Shown here in pieces: positions 1 to 6,311 of a DNA stretch of 15,742 nt. The notes under the pieces were generated by a model. The model was not told the DNA's origin and made no database searches. It saw nothing but the letters and a program-made list of their open reading frames with translations. Each line of letters opens with the position of its first letter. The stretch's first letter is position 1. This DNA is from JAVBNH01 sp031551635 (GTDB lineage Bacteria; Bacillota; Clostridia; Oscillospirales; Acutalibacteraceae): the NCBI GenBank assembly GCA_031551635.1, contig JAVBNH010000034.1, positions 1 through 15,742 of the forward strand, in the 5' to 3' direction. Both the position numbers and the translations under genes were made by a program.

Positions 1-27
1 AGGATAATTATTGGAAGGAATGGTAAT

Positions 28-627
28 ATGAACTATTTAATAATTGAATCTCATCCCTATTCCGGCAGCTTTAACGCCTCACTCGCGACAGTTCTTGAGG
101 AAACCGCACGTGAAAAAGGACACAGTATAAAAAAAGTAAACCTCGTAAACGACGGCTTTGACCCTGTTATGAGGGCGGATGACCTGAAAAACTGGGCGAA
201 CGGAGTCAGTGACGACGCGCTTGTGAAGCAGTATCAAAGCGCCATAGAAGCCGCAGACATTCTGATTTTTCCCTTTCCCGTATGGTGGGGCTCCATGCCT
301 GCAGTCCTCAAGGGCTTCTGCGACAAGGTTCTTTTGTTCGGCTTTGCCTTCACTTACGGCGAAAGCGGCGATATGATAGGTCAGCTGGGCAGCAAAAAGG
401 CTATAGTGATAACAACCATGCAGACGCCAGTCGACGTTTTTAACGACTATTTCCGCAATCCCGTGGAAGGTGCTTTTATCAAGGATACTCTACAGACTGT
501 GGGCATTGAGGTGCTAGAGCATTTTCAGGTTGACAATATCGCTTCCGGCGGTAGGGATTATGCTGTAGCGAAGCTGCATGAGCTCAAAAACGCGGTTTTC
601 AATGTTGAGCTAGGGACTAGGGACTAG
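28..627 (+). CDS. NAD(P)H oxidoreductase, flavodoxin-like fold (quinone reductase type)
   Basis: This 199-residue cytoplasmic protein belongs to the flavodoxin-2 / NAD(P)H dehydrogenase (quinone) group that includes MdaB, KefF and YwrO, whose members use bound FMN or FAD for two-electron reduction of quinones or related acceptors. The sequence shows the N-terminal beta strand with the ESHPYSGSFN phosphate-binding loop (residues 7-16) and the central PVWWGSMPAVLKGFCDKVL block near residues 84-102, where PxWW...P.LKG..D is the family signature. The length is normal for the family. The start is set by GGAAGGA at 13-19, 8 nt before the ATG. The last residues (ELGTRD and the stop) are written by a 7-bp tandem repeat, so the C-terminus may have been altered by repeat insertion. 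The exact substrate cannot be read from sequence. Lying ahead of copper genes it could serve a redox-stress role, but no shared operon is evident across the 275-bp gap. Confidence 0.9.
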   Translation: MNYLIIESHPYSGSFNASLATVLEETAREKGHSIKKVNLVNDGFDPVMRADDLKNWANGVSDDALVKQYQSAIEAADILIFPFPVWWGSMPAVLKGFCDKVLLFGFAFTYGESGDMIGQLGSKKAIVITTMQTPVDVFNDYFRNPVEGAFIKDTLQTVGIEVLEHFQVDNIASGGRDYAVAKLHELKNAVFNVELGTRD

Positions 628-628
628 G
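610..628 (+). repeat. Tandem 7-bp array (CTAGGGA units) over the stop codon
   Basis: Units CTAGGGA (610-616), CTAGGGA (617-623) and the partial CTAGG (624-628) lie in tandem. The TAG stop of the oxidoreductase gene (625-627) is the TAG of the third unit. CTAG is its own reverse complement and the unit length is 7, so three units place stop codons in every frame on both strands. It is one of four 7-bp arrays around the copper genes. Confidence 0.8.
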
Positions 629-698
629 TAAACACTGATTAAATCTACAAAAGAGCGAAATTTGAAATGAATTATAAAGCGAAGCTTTATCCGGCAGC

Positions 699-730
699 CC
701 TGACACCTGACTAATGAACCTTGAATCCTG
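699..730 (+). repeat. Degenerate tandem 7-bp array (CCTGAMW-like units)
   Basis: Successive 7-mers CCTGACA, CCTGACT, AATGAAC, CTTGAAT and the partial CCTG share a TGA core in phase. They lie in the spacer between the oxidoreductase gene and copA. The rest of this 275-bp spacer has a small perfect hairpin at 674-690 (ATAAAGC, GAA loop, GCTTTAT) without a T-tract and shows no ORF. Confidence 0.6.
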
Positions 731-825
731 TAAATGATGATTTAAACATCGTTATGACCCATATCTTTCCGTCTATAGTGAGCTTTTTTGTCCTATATTT
801 GTTTTGCTTAAAAGTCACAAAACCT

Positions 826-847
826 TTTGAAAAACAAGTTTTTCGAA
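826..847. promoter_or_regulatory. AT-rich dyad upstream of copA, possible operator
   Basis: GAAAAAC (829-835) and GTTTTTC (838-844) form a perfect 7-bp inverted repeat around AA. Outside a single mismatch, two more flanking pairs extend it. It lies about 55 bp before the copA start, where an operator would be expected. It does not resemble the CopY box (TACAnnTGTA) or a GC-rich CsoR site, so its role is a guess. No convincing -35/-10 pair was seen. Confidence 0.25.
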
Positions 848-902
848 CTTTACCTAGCGCCTAAATTCATCTTATAGAAAATATAACCTGGAACGGTGAA
901 TC

Positions 903-3134
903 ATGACTGTAACTAAAAGCGTTAAAATTTCAGGAATGACCTGCGCCGCTTGCAGCTCGAGAATTGAGAAGGTTGTCGGAAAAATGAGCGGCGTGGAGCA
1001 GATAAGCGTGAATCTTGCCAGTGAAAAGGCGCGGATAATTTTCGACAGCGACATTATAACGCTCGAAATAATCGAAAAAAGGATTTCCGAGCTTGGCTAC
1101 AGGGCAAATTTAGCTGACGAAAACCTGAGCGCGGCTGATACAGAAGAAAAAGACAGGCAACTGCGTGTAATTCGGCTGAAGTTTATCTTATCGCTCTGTT
1201 TTTGTTTGCCGCTTTTATATATATCAATGGGTTCGATGCTCTCTTTTCCGATGCCGGCAATAATCAGCATGGAGCACAGTGCTTTAAATTTCGCCTTGAT
1301 TCAACTATTACTAACCCTCCCGATAATTTTTATCGGCTACCGTTTTTATACTGTCGGCTTTAAGGCGATTGTGAAGCTCAGCCCGAACATGGATTCATTG
1401 ATTGCCATGGGCACCTCAGCGGCGGTAATCTACAGTCTTTATTCGATTTTTAAGATAATAAACGGAGACAATCACGCGGCTCACAACCTTTATTTTGAGA
1501 CCGCCGGGGTGATAATAAGCTTGATTCTGCTAGGCAAAACCCTTGAGACACGCTCAAAAGGCAGAACAGGCGAGGCTATAAAAAAACTTGTAGGACTCGC
1601 GCCGAAAACCGCGACACTTTTAACTGGCGGCAAGGAGACGGAAATCCCGATAGAAAATGTGCTGGAGGGGGATATATTGCTGGTGAGACCCGGCGAAAAA
1701 TTCCCTGTGGACGCGCAGGTATTGGAAGGGCACACAAGTGTTGACGAGTCAATGCTAACTGGCGAGAGCCTTCCGGTTGAAAAAAGCCCCGGCGACAGTG
1801 TTTTTGCCGCTTCGATAAATAAAAACGGCAGCGTGCATATAAAGAGCGTCAAGGTCGGCAGTGACACCGTGCTCTCGCAGATAATCCGCCTTGTCAGTGA
1901 GGCGCAGGGCTCTAAAGCGCCGATTGCGAGGCTGGCGGATACCGTATCATTGTATTTTGTGCCTATAGTGTTCGCAGTCGCGCTGGTTTCGGCTGTCGGC
2001 TGGGCGCTGAGCGGTCAGTCCGCGGCTTTTTCGCTGACGATATTTATCTCTGTGCTCGTCATTGCCTGTCCCTGCGCCTTGGGACTTGCAACACCAACGG
2101 CAATTATGGTAGCGACAGGACGCGGCGCGGCTCTGGGAATTCTCTTCAAAAACGGCGAAGCCCTTGAGATAGCTCATAAAATCGACACCGTTGTGCTAGA
2201 CAAAACCGGAACTGTGACCCTTGGCGCTCCGATAGTGACGAACATAATACCATTTGGAAATATTGATGAGATGGAACTCTTGCAACTCGCGGCTAGCGCA
2301 GAAAACAACTCCGAGCACCCGCTCGCGGGCGCAATTGTCAATGCTGCACAGGAAAAAAATCTTCCATTTATTAAGATAGAGGACTTTAAAGCACTTCCAG
2401 GATATGGGATTTCCGCTTGTAGCGGAGGTAAAAATATTCTGATTGGCAATATTAAGCTGATGAAAGAGAACAGTATAAGTTTTTCGCAAGGTACGCTTGA
2501 AACAGCTGAGGAGCTTTCCTCCAGAGGTAAAACACCGATGTTCATAGCCCTTGATGGCAACGCCTGCGGAATAATCGCAGTCGCCGATATAATAAAACCA
2601 AACAGTGCCGAAGCGGTTATGCTTTTAAAAAATCTTGGAATTTCGGTGGTTATGCTGACCGGAGACAGCCGGAAAACAGCACAGGCAATAGCGGCGCAAT
2701 GCGGAATCAGCGAGGTCATAAGCGAGGTTCTGCCGCATGAAAAGTCGGAAATAATCAGCCGATTACGCTCAGAGGGTAAAAGCGTCGCGATGGTAGGAGA
2801 CGGAATTAACGATGCGCCCGCGCTGGCTGCGGCGGACATCGGAATCGCGGTCGGTTCCGGGACGGATGTAGCTATTGAATCCGCCGACATAGTGCTGATG
2901 AAAAGCGATTTGCGCGATGTTGCAGCGGCAATCAGGCTGTCCCGCGCAACTATTCGCAACATAAAGCAAAACCTCGCATGGGCATTTTGTTATAACATAC
3001 TCGGCATCCCTGTCGCGGCAGGAATTCTTTATATGTTCGGCGGACCGCTCTTGAACCCGATGTTCGGCGCGGCAGCAATGTCGCTGAGCTCCGTATCAGT
3101 GCTTGCCAACGCCCTGCGACTTAATAGGAGATAG
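903..3134 (+). CDS. copA: Copper(I)-exporting P1B-type ATPase CopA
   Basis: This inner-membrane pump uses ATP to move Cu(I) out of the cytoplasm and is the core of bacterial copper detoxification. The 743-residue protein has one N-terminal heavy-metal-binding domain with CAAC at residues 14-17, then the P1B membrane helices. The metal-transport CPC motif is at 389-391, the phosphorylated aspartate is D433 in DKTGT, the nucleotide-binding SEHP is at 470-473, and GDGINDAP is at 632-639. The last two helices carry CYNILGIP and AAMSLSSVSV, the YN and MxxSS residues that mark the Cu(I)-specific (P1B-1) class rather than Zn/Cd pumps. A single N-terminal metal domain makes it slightly shorter than two-domain Bacillus CopA. 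The stop codon lies in a 7-bp repeat array, and a CopZ-type chaperone gene follows 107 bp later. The start at 903 follows a weak GGAACGGTGA stretch. No copper-sensing regulator gene is adjacent. Confidence 0.96.
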   Translation: MTVTKSVKISGMTCAACSSRIEKVVGKMSGVEQISVNLASEKARIIFDSDIITLEIIEKRISELGYRANLADENLSAADTEEKDRQLRVIRLKFILSLCFCLPLLYISMGSMLSFPMPAIISMEHSALNFALIQLLLTLPIIFIGYRFYTVGFKAIVKLSPNMDSLIAMGTSAAVIYSLYSIFKIINGDNHAAHNLYFETAGVIISLILLGKTLETRSKGRTGEAIKKLVGLAPKTATLLTGGKETEIPIENVLEGDILLVRPGEKFPVDAQVLEGHTSVDESMLTGESLPVEKSPGDSVFAASINKNGSVHIKSVKVGSDTVLSQIIRLVSEAQGSKAPIARLADTVSLYFVPIVFAVALVSAVGWALSGQSAAFSLTIFISVLVIACPCALGLATPTAIMVATGRGAALGILFKNGEALEIAHKIDTVVLDKTGTVTLGAPIVTNIIPFGNIDEMELLQLAASAENNSEHPLAGAIVNAAQEKNLPFIKIEDFKALPGYGISACSGGKNILIGNIKLMKENSISFSQGTLETAEELSSRGKTPMFIALDGNACGIIAVADIIKPNSAEAVMLLKNLGISVVMLTGDSRKTAQAIAAQCGISEVISEVLPHEKSEIISRLRSEGKSVAMVGDGINDAPALAAADIGIAVGSGTDVAIESADIVLMKSDLRDVAAAIRLSRATIRNIKQNLAWAFCYNILGIPVAAGILYMFGGPLLNPMFGAAAMSLSSVSVLANALRLNRR

Positions 3135-3156
3135 GATTTAGGGCGTAGGAGATAGG
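3125..3156 (+). repeat. Tandem 7-bp array (TAGGNNN units) over the copA stop
   Basis: The units are TAGGAGA, TAGGATT, TAGGGCG, TAGGAGA and a partial TAGG, in perfect 7-bp phase. The first unit begins inside the last codons of copA, and the TAG of the second unit (3132-3134) is the copA stop codon. The core matches the CTAGGGA array at 610-628. Confidence 0.75.
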
Positions 3157-3183
3157 TTATCAGTTACAATAAATCAACGGCTA

Positions 3184-3225
3184 CCAGCATCCAGCATCTA
3201 GAATCTAGTGTCTAGTGTCTAGAAT
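3184..3225 (+). repeat. Tandem 7-bp array (CYAGNRT-like units) just before copZ
   Basis: Six consecutive 7-mers are in phase: CCAGCAT, CCAGCAT, CTAGAAT, CTAGTGT, CTAGTGT, CTAGAAT. The array ends one base before the AAAGG ribosome binding site of the downstream chaperone gene (3227-3231). It supplies stop codons in several frames directly ahead of that gene. Confidence 0.8.
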
Positions 3226-3241
3226 GAAAGGAAATGATTAT

Positions 3242-3448
3242 ATGAAAAAAGCAACTTTTAAGGTTGAGGGCATGTCCTGCTCACACTGTGAGAACGCGGT
3301 TAAAATGGCTCTTGCGGCAGTCGCCGGCGTCAAAACTGTTGCCGTCAGTCTTGAAGAAAAAAAAGTCACAGTCTCCGCAGACAGTAGCGTCACAAATGAA
3401 ATGTTAATAGCCGCCATAGAAAATCAGGGCTACGATGTTATTCAATAA
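3242..3448 (+). CDS. copZ: CopZ-like copper chaperone (single HMA domain)
   Basis: This is a 68-residue free-standing heavy-metal-associated domain. Family members bind Cu(I) in the cytoplasm with two cysteines and hand it to CopA or to a copper repressor. The metal-binding GMSCSHC loop is at residues 10-16 (C13 and C16), and the predicted beta-alpha-beta-beta-alpha-beta ferredoxin-like order ends with the conserved GYDV near the C-terminus. The ATG at 3242 is preferred to an upstream in-frame GTG at 3215, because AAAGG at 3227-3231 is 10 nt ahead of it and the family begins right at this residue; the GTG also lies inside the 7-bp repeat array. It is downstream of copA on the same strand, which supports a copper-efflux pair. 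Only a short CTGC/GCAG hairpin follows it, too weak to call a terminator. Confidence 0.92.
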   Translation: MKKATFKVEGMSCSHCENAVKMALAAVAGVKTVAVSLEEKKVTVSADSSVTNEMLIAAIENQGYDVIQ

Positions 3449-3516
3449 CCGTCCTGCCTTTTTTGCAGCAGTAAGCAAGTTAATAATTTTATAATAAACA
3501 TGATAGGGGAAAAAAC

Positions 3517-4791
3517 ATGAGAACACCAAAAATCGTTTTTATAGGCGCGGGTTCAATGTCATTCGGCAAATCCACCTTTGCGGACATATTTTCCGAAAAG
3601 CTCCTTGAAGGCGCGACCCTCGCGCTCGTTGACATCAATGAGACCAACTTAAACAGAATGTATGAGCTGGCGCTTGTGCTCAATAAAGCCAGCGGCATGA
3701 ATCTGAAAATCGAAAAAACTCTCAACCGCCGTGAGGTACTAGCGGGCGCAGATTTTGTAATCAGCAGCCTCGCAATTGAACGCTGCGACCTCTGGAAACA
3801 GGATTTCAACATCCCGAAGGAATACGGAATCCGTCACACCATGGGCGAAAATGGGGGCCCGGGCGCGCTGTTTTTCACTATGCGAACATTACCCGAGGTC
3901 ATTGACATAATGCGCGACATGGAGGAGCTTTGCCCTCAGGCGTATTTCCTTAACTTCTCGAACCCTGAGACGAGAATTGTTCTTGGAGTCGGTTTACATA
4001 GCAAAATTAAATGCATCGGTCTTTGCCACGGTATATTTATGGCGCAGAACGCTATTGCGAAAATGCTTGGCAGGGAGCGGGATTCAATTAGCGTGCTGGG
4101 AGCGGGTATGAACCACTTCCAGTGGATAGTTTCTGTGAAGGACACCGAAACAGGCGAGGATTTATATCCCGCCTTCCTCGAAAAAGAAAAGTCATATGAC
4201 CCTGATTTTGTACCGTATTCAAGAAAGCTGCTGCATTATTTCGGTCTGTATCCGACCTGCTCTGACGACCATGTGAGCGAGTATCAGGCATACGGCTATG
4301 AAGCGGGCGAGGAGGGCTACGACTTCGACGGGGACGAGCAAAACCGCGTAAAGCTCCGCGCTGAGATAAGCGATGTTATATCGGGAAAAATTGACGCGAG
4401 TGACTGGTTCAAGCCCTCAGGCGAGCAGGCAATAAACGTCATCACCTCGATATTTTTCAATATCCGCCGCAATATTCCGGCGGCAATAGTGCTCAATAAC
4501 GGCGCGATACCCCAGCTTCCCGCGGACATAGCGGTTGAGGTGCCAGTTGTCACTGACGGCAGCGGTATACATAAGCTATCAGTTGAAAACCTGCCCGCAG
4601 GAGTTATCGGAATGCTGAGCATGCAAGTTCCCGCGCAAAGGCTATCGGTACTCGCCGCGTCAAAGGGCAGCAAGGAGATTGCCCTGCAGGCATTATTGTG
4701 TGACCCGGTTATAAACAGCACATACGCCGCCGAACAGATTGTAAACAGGCTTTTCGAAATCAATAAGGCTTATATCAGACCGTTTAAATAA
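3517..4791 (+). CDS. Glycoside hydrolase family 4 (NAD- and Mn-dependent glycosidase)
   Basis: This 424-residue cytoplasmic enzyme is of the GH4 type, which cleaves alpha- or beta-glycosides by a redox elimination mechanism that needs NAD(H) and a divalent metal, usually Mn. The N-terminal Rossmann loop GAGSMSFGKS is at residues 10-19, followed by an acidic VDI end of strand two at 38-40. NFSNPE is at 146-151, and the likely metal ligands are C170 in GLCHG and H200 in GAGMNHFQW. A DDHVSEY segment at 250-256 lies where the family has its active-site acid region. The substrate is not settled: the GENGGPGALFFTMRTLP block (110-126) fits the non-phosphorylated alpha-galactosidase, alpha-glucosidase or galacturonidase branches, but 6-phospho-glucosidase cannot be excluded. 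AGGGGA at 3505-3510 sits 6 nt before the ATG. No sugar transporter or regulator is nearby, so it stands alone, and it converges on rsgA with only 8 bp between stops. Confidence 0.9.
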   Translation: MRTPKIVFIGAGSMSFGKSTFADIFSEKLLEGATLALVDINETNLNRMYELALVLNKASGMNLKIEKTLNRREVLAGADFVISSLAIERCDLWKQDFNIPKEYGIRHTMGENGGPGALFFTMRTLPEVIDIMRDMEELCPQAYFLNFSNPETRIVLGVGLHSKIKCIGLCHGIFMAQNAIAKMLGRERDSISVLGAGMNHFQWIVSVKDTETGEDLYPAFLEKEKSYDPDFVPYSRKLLHYFGLYPTCSDDHVSEYQAYGYEAGEEGYDFDGDEQNRVKLRAEISDVISGKIDASDWFKPSGEQAINVITSIFFNIRRNIPAAIVLNNGAIPQLPADIAVEVPVVTDGSGIHKLSVENLPAGVIGMLSMQVPAQRLSVLAASKGSKEIALQALLCDPVINSTYAAEQIVNRLFEINKAYIRPFK

Positions 4792-4799
4792 GAATATTT

Positions 4800-5888
4800 T
4801 CATTCATACTTTCCACCAATCTTTTGTAGATTTTTTGTGTGCTCGGCTATGGCTTTCTGCCACGCTCTTTTGCTGCTGAAAAATGCCGCCTTATCCTCTG
4901 TGAATTTTGCTTCCTTTCGCAGCTTTAAATACGCTTCCCAGCGTTCAAGCGGTATTGTGCCGTTTGCTATGGCTTTTTTTACAGCGCAGCCGGGTTCTCT
5001 GTCGTGAGCGCAGTTACTGAATTTGCACTGCAAGAATAATTCCTCAATGTCTTGGTATGCCTCGCTCAGCCCCTCGCCGCCCCCGAACATCCCGAGCTCC
5101 CTCATTCCCGGCGTGTCGATTATCATCGCGCCGCTGTGAAGGGTGATTAGCTGCCGGTGAGTTGTAGTGTGTCGCCCACGGCTGTCGTCCTCGCGGATTT
5201 CTTTCACGGGCATAATTTTCTCTCCGGCAAGCGCATTGACAAGACTTGATTTACCTACACCGGACGAGCCGAGAAAAACCGCGGTTTTGCCCGGCTTTAT
5301 ATAGTCCTCAAGCTCCCCGAGACCTTGAGCGGTATGGGCACTGAGCGCAATAACATGGACTCCCGCGGCTGATTTCTGCACAGCTCTAAGCTGCTCGCTG
5401 TAATTCTCGCAAAGGTCAGTTTTTGTCAGCACTATAACAGGCAGCCCACCGCTCTGCCAAGCCGCAGAGAGATAACGCTGAAGGCGGTTGAGATTAAGGT
5501 CATGGTTGAGCGAGGAAAGAATAAAAACATAGTCGAAATTCGCCGCCACGACCTGCTCCAATACGGTTTTTGCGTAATCGGCATTATGTCCTGAATAATC
5601 TGCGCGGGAAAATTTTGATTTGCGCTCAAGCACTGCTTTAATTATAGAATTTCCCTGACTGTTGCAATCAATCATCACGAAATCACCTACCGCCGGAAAA
5701 TCCGCGGATTGTTCGATTTTGTTGTAGAAGCTGCCCGCGAGAACGGCATTAACCTCGCCGAATTCGCAGATTACCTTGTATAAATCGCGGTGAACCTCAG
5801 TAACTCTTGCGGGGAGTAAATGCGGGTCAAATTCTTCCGCTCTGCTTCTATAAAATTCCGAAAAGCCATATTCAATAAGATTAATCAT
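4800..5888 (-). CDS. rsgA: Ribosome small-subunit-dependent GTPase RsgA (YloQ/YjeQ)
   Basis: RsgA is a circularly permuted GTPase that binds the maturing 30S subunit and releases assembly factors late in biogenesis. The order of motifs in this 362-residue protein shows the permutation: an N-terminal OB-fold region (about 25-90), then G4 TKTD at 155-158, G1 GSSGVGKS at 207-214, the GRHTTTH switch-I region at 238-244 and G3 DTPGM at 258-262. The C-terminal zinc finger has C288, C293, H295 and C301. The length is that of the longer RsgA variant rather than the roughly 300-residue Bacillus form; the extra residues are at the N-terminus and C-terminal helix. The start is supported by GAAAGGA on the minus strand (5897-5903), 8 nt upstream. 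A perfect 11-bp dyad lies about 40 bp before the start. Confidence 0.95.
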   Translation of the reverse strand: MINLIEYGFSEFYRSRAEEFDPHLLPARVTEVHRDLYKVICEFGEVNAVLAGSFYNKIEQSADFPAVGDFVMIDCNSQGNSIIKAVLERKSKFSRADYSGHNADYAKTVLEQVVAANFDYVFILSSLNHDLNLNRLQRYLSAAWQSGGLPVIVLTKTDLCENYSEQLRAVQKSAAGVHVIALSAHTAQGLGELEDYIKPGKTAVFLGSSGVGKSSLVNALAGEKIMPVKEIREDDSRGRHTTTHRQLITLHSGAMIIDTPGMRELGMFGGGEGLSEAYQDIEELFLQCKFSNCAHDREPGCAVKKAIANGTIPLERWEAYLKLRKEAKFTEDKAAFFSSKRAWQKAIAEHTKNLQKIGGKYE

Positions 5889-5930
5889 TTATTTAATCCT
5901 TTCAATTTCCATATTTTTACATAAAAATAC

Positions 5931-5963
5931 AGCGATATGCAACTTTTAACGCTGCATATCGCT
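5931..5963. promoter_or_regulatory. Perfect 11-bp inverted repeat upstream of rsgA
   Basis: AGCGATATGCA (5931-5941) and TGCATATCGCT (5953-5963) are exact reverse complements separated by 11 bp. The structure ends 43 bp before the rsgA start on the minus strand. It could be an operator, a leader-RNA hairpin (on the minus strand it is followed by GTATTTTTATG), or the remnant of an inverted-repeat element, because the TACTAA element begins only 14 bp away. Confidence 0.45.
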
Positions 5964-5976
5964 GTTGTAATATTTC

Positions 5977-6132
5977 TACTAACCACTGATAAAAAACATT
6001 GTATATTTACGGTCTTTTTTGTGTTTTACTGCGTCTTTCTCCTTAACGGGCGGCAGCCCGTCTGCGTCGGCATCCTTGTAAAATTCAAAAAATCCTCGCA
6101 AATCTTTCAACGTTTTTTATCAGTGATTAGTA
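5977..6132. mobile_element. 156-bp miniature inverted-repeat element (TACTAACCACTGAT ends)
   Basis: The left end (5977-5997) reads TACTAACCACTGAT, then six A and C. The right end (6112-6132) is its reverse complement with a single C/T change, so the 21-bp terminal repeats match at 20 positions. The outermost bases are TA on both sides, compatible with a TA target site as used by IS630/Tc1-mariner-type elements. Inside is a perfect 6-bp GC stem with a GGCA loop (ACGGGC 6046-6051, GCCCGT 6056-6061). The minus strand holds an uninterrupted 43-codon frame (6110 to 5979) with a D/K-rich protein-like centre (YKDADADGLPPVKEKDAVKH), but it would start at TTG with no ribosome binding site. No transposase is present, so any movement would have to be in trans. 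The same 21-bp left end occurs exactly at 11992-12012. Confidence 0.7.
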
Positions 6133-6153
6133 TTAATAAAACTACAGCAATTA

Positions 6154-6198
6154 CCGGCAATACCTCAGAAAAAATTCTTAAAGGTATTACGGCTTTTT
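6154..6198 (+). terminator. Hairpin followed by T residues, possible plus-strand terminator
   Basis: AATACCT (6159-6165) pairs perfectly with AGGTATT (6182-6188), with an inner AGAA/TTCT stem and outer CCG/CGG pairs. CTTTTT follows at 6193-6198. This looks like an intrinsic terminator reading rightward, yet no plus-strand gene precedes it except the miniature element. It may instead be a structured spacer between two minus-strand units. Confidence 0.35.
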
Positions 6199-6227
6199 AC
6201 AGTATTTAAAAAGCTACATTTTGTTTA

Positions 6228-6260
6228 TTAAGATGAGACCACCGTTAATATTACACTCAT
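6228..6260 (-). CDS. Possible 10-codon ORF with perfect ribosome binding site
   Basis: On the minus strand AAAAGGAG (6270-6277) stands 9 nt before an ATG that opens the frame MSVILTVVSS and a TAA stop. It begins 51 bp after the stop of the LRR/dockerin-like gene, on the same strand and with no terminator between, so it could be the last cistron of that unit. The peptide is short, hydrophobic in the middle, and unknown to me. It may be a real microprotein, a leftover start of a lost gene, or chance. Nothing else gene-like lies between 5889 and 6311 apart from the miniature element. Confidence 0.25.
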   Translation of the reverse strand: MSVILTVVSS

Positions 6261-6311
6261 AAAATTCAACTCCTTTTAAATATTTATAAAAGTGTATAGT
6301 GCACAAAAATT

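Noticed and set aside
2174..2962. 262-codon minus-strand ORF inside copA
   Set aside because: It is the antisense shadow of copA, whose motifs are intact on the plus strand.
699..3225. 7-bp arrays considered as a CRISPR array
   Set aside because: The units are contiguous 7-mers without spacers, and no cas genes are present.
3454..3468. CTGC-T-rich-GCAG hairpin after copZ considered as a terminator
   Set aside because: The stem is only 4 bp and the T residues are in the loop rather than after it.
5937..6209. 90-codon plus-strand ORF across the miniature element
   Set aside because: It runs through both terminal inverted repeats, has low-complexity F/V/K composition, no ribosome binding site and no recognisable domain.
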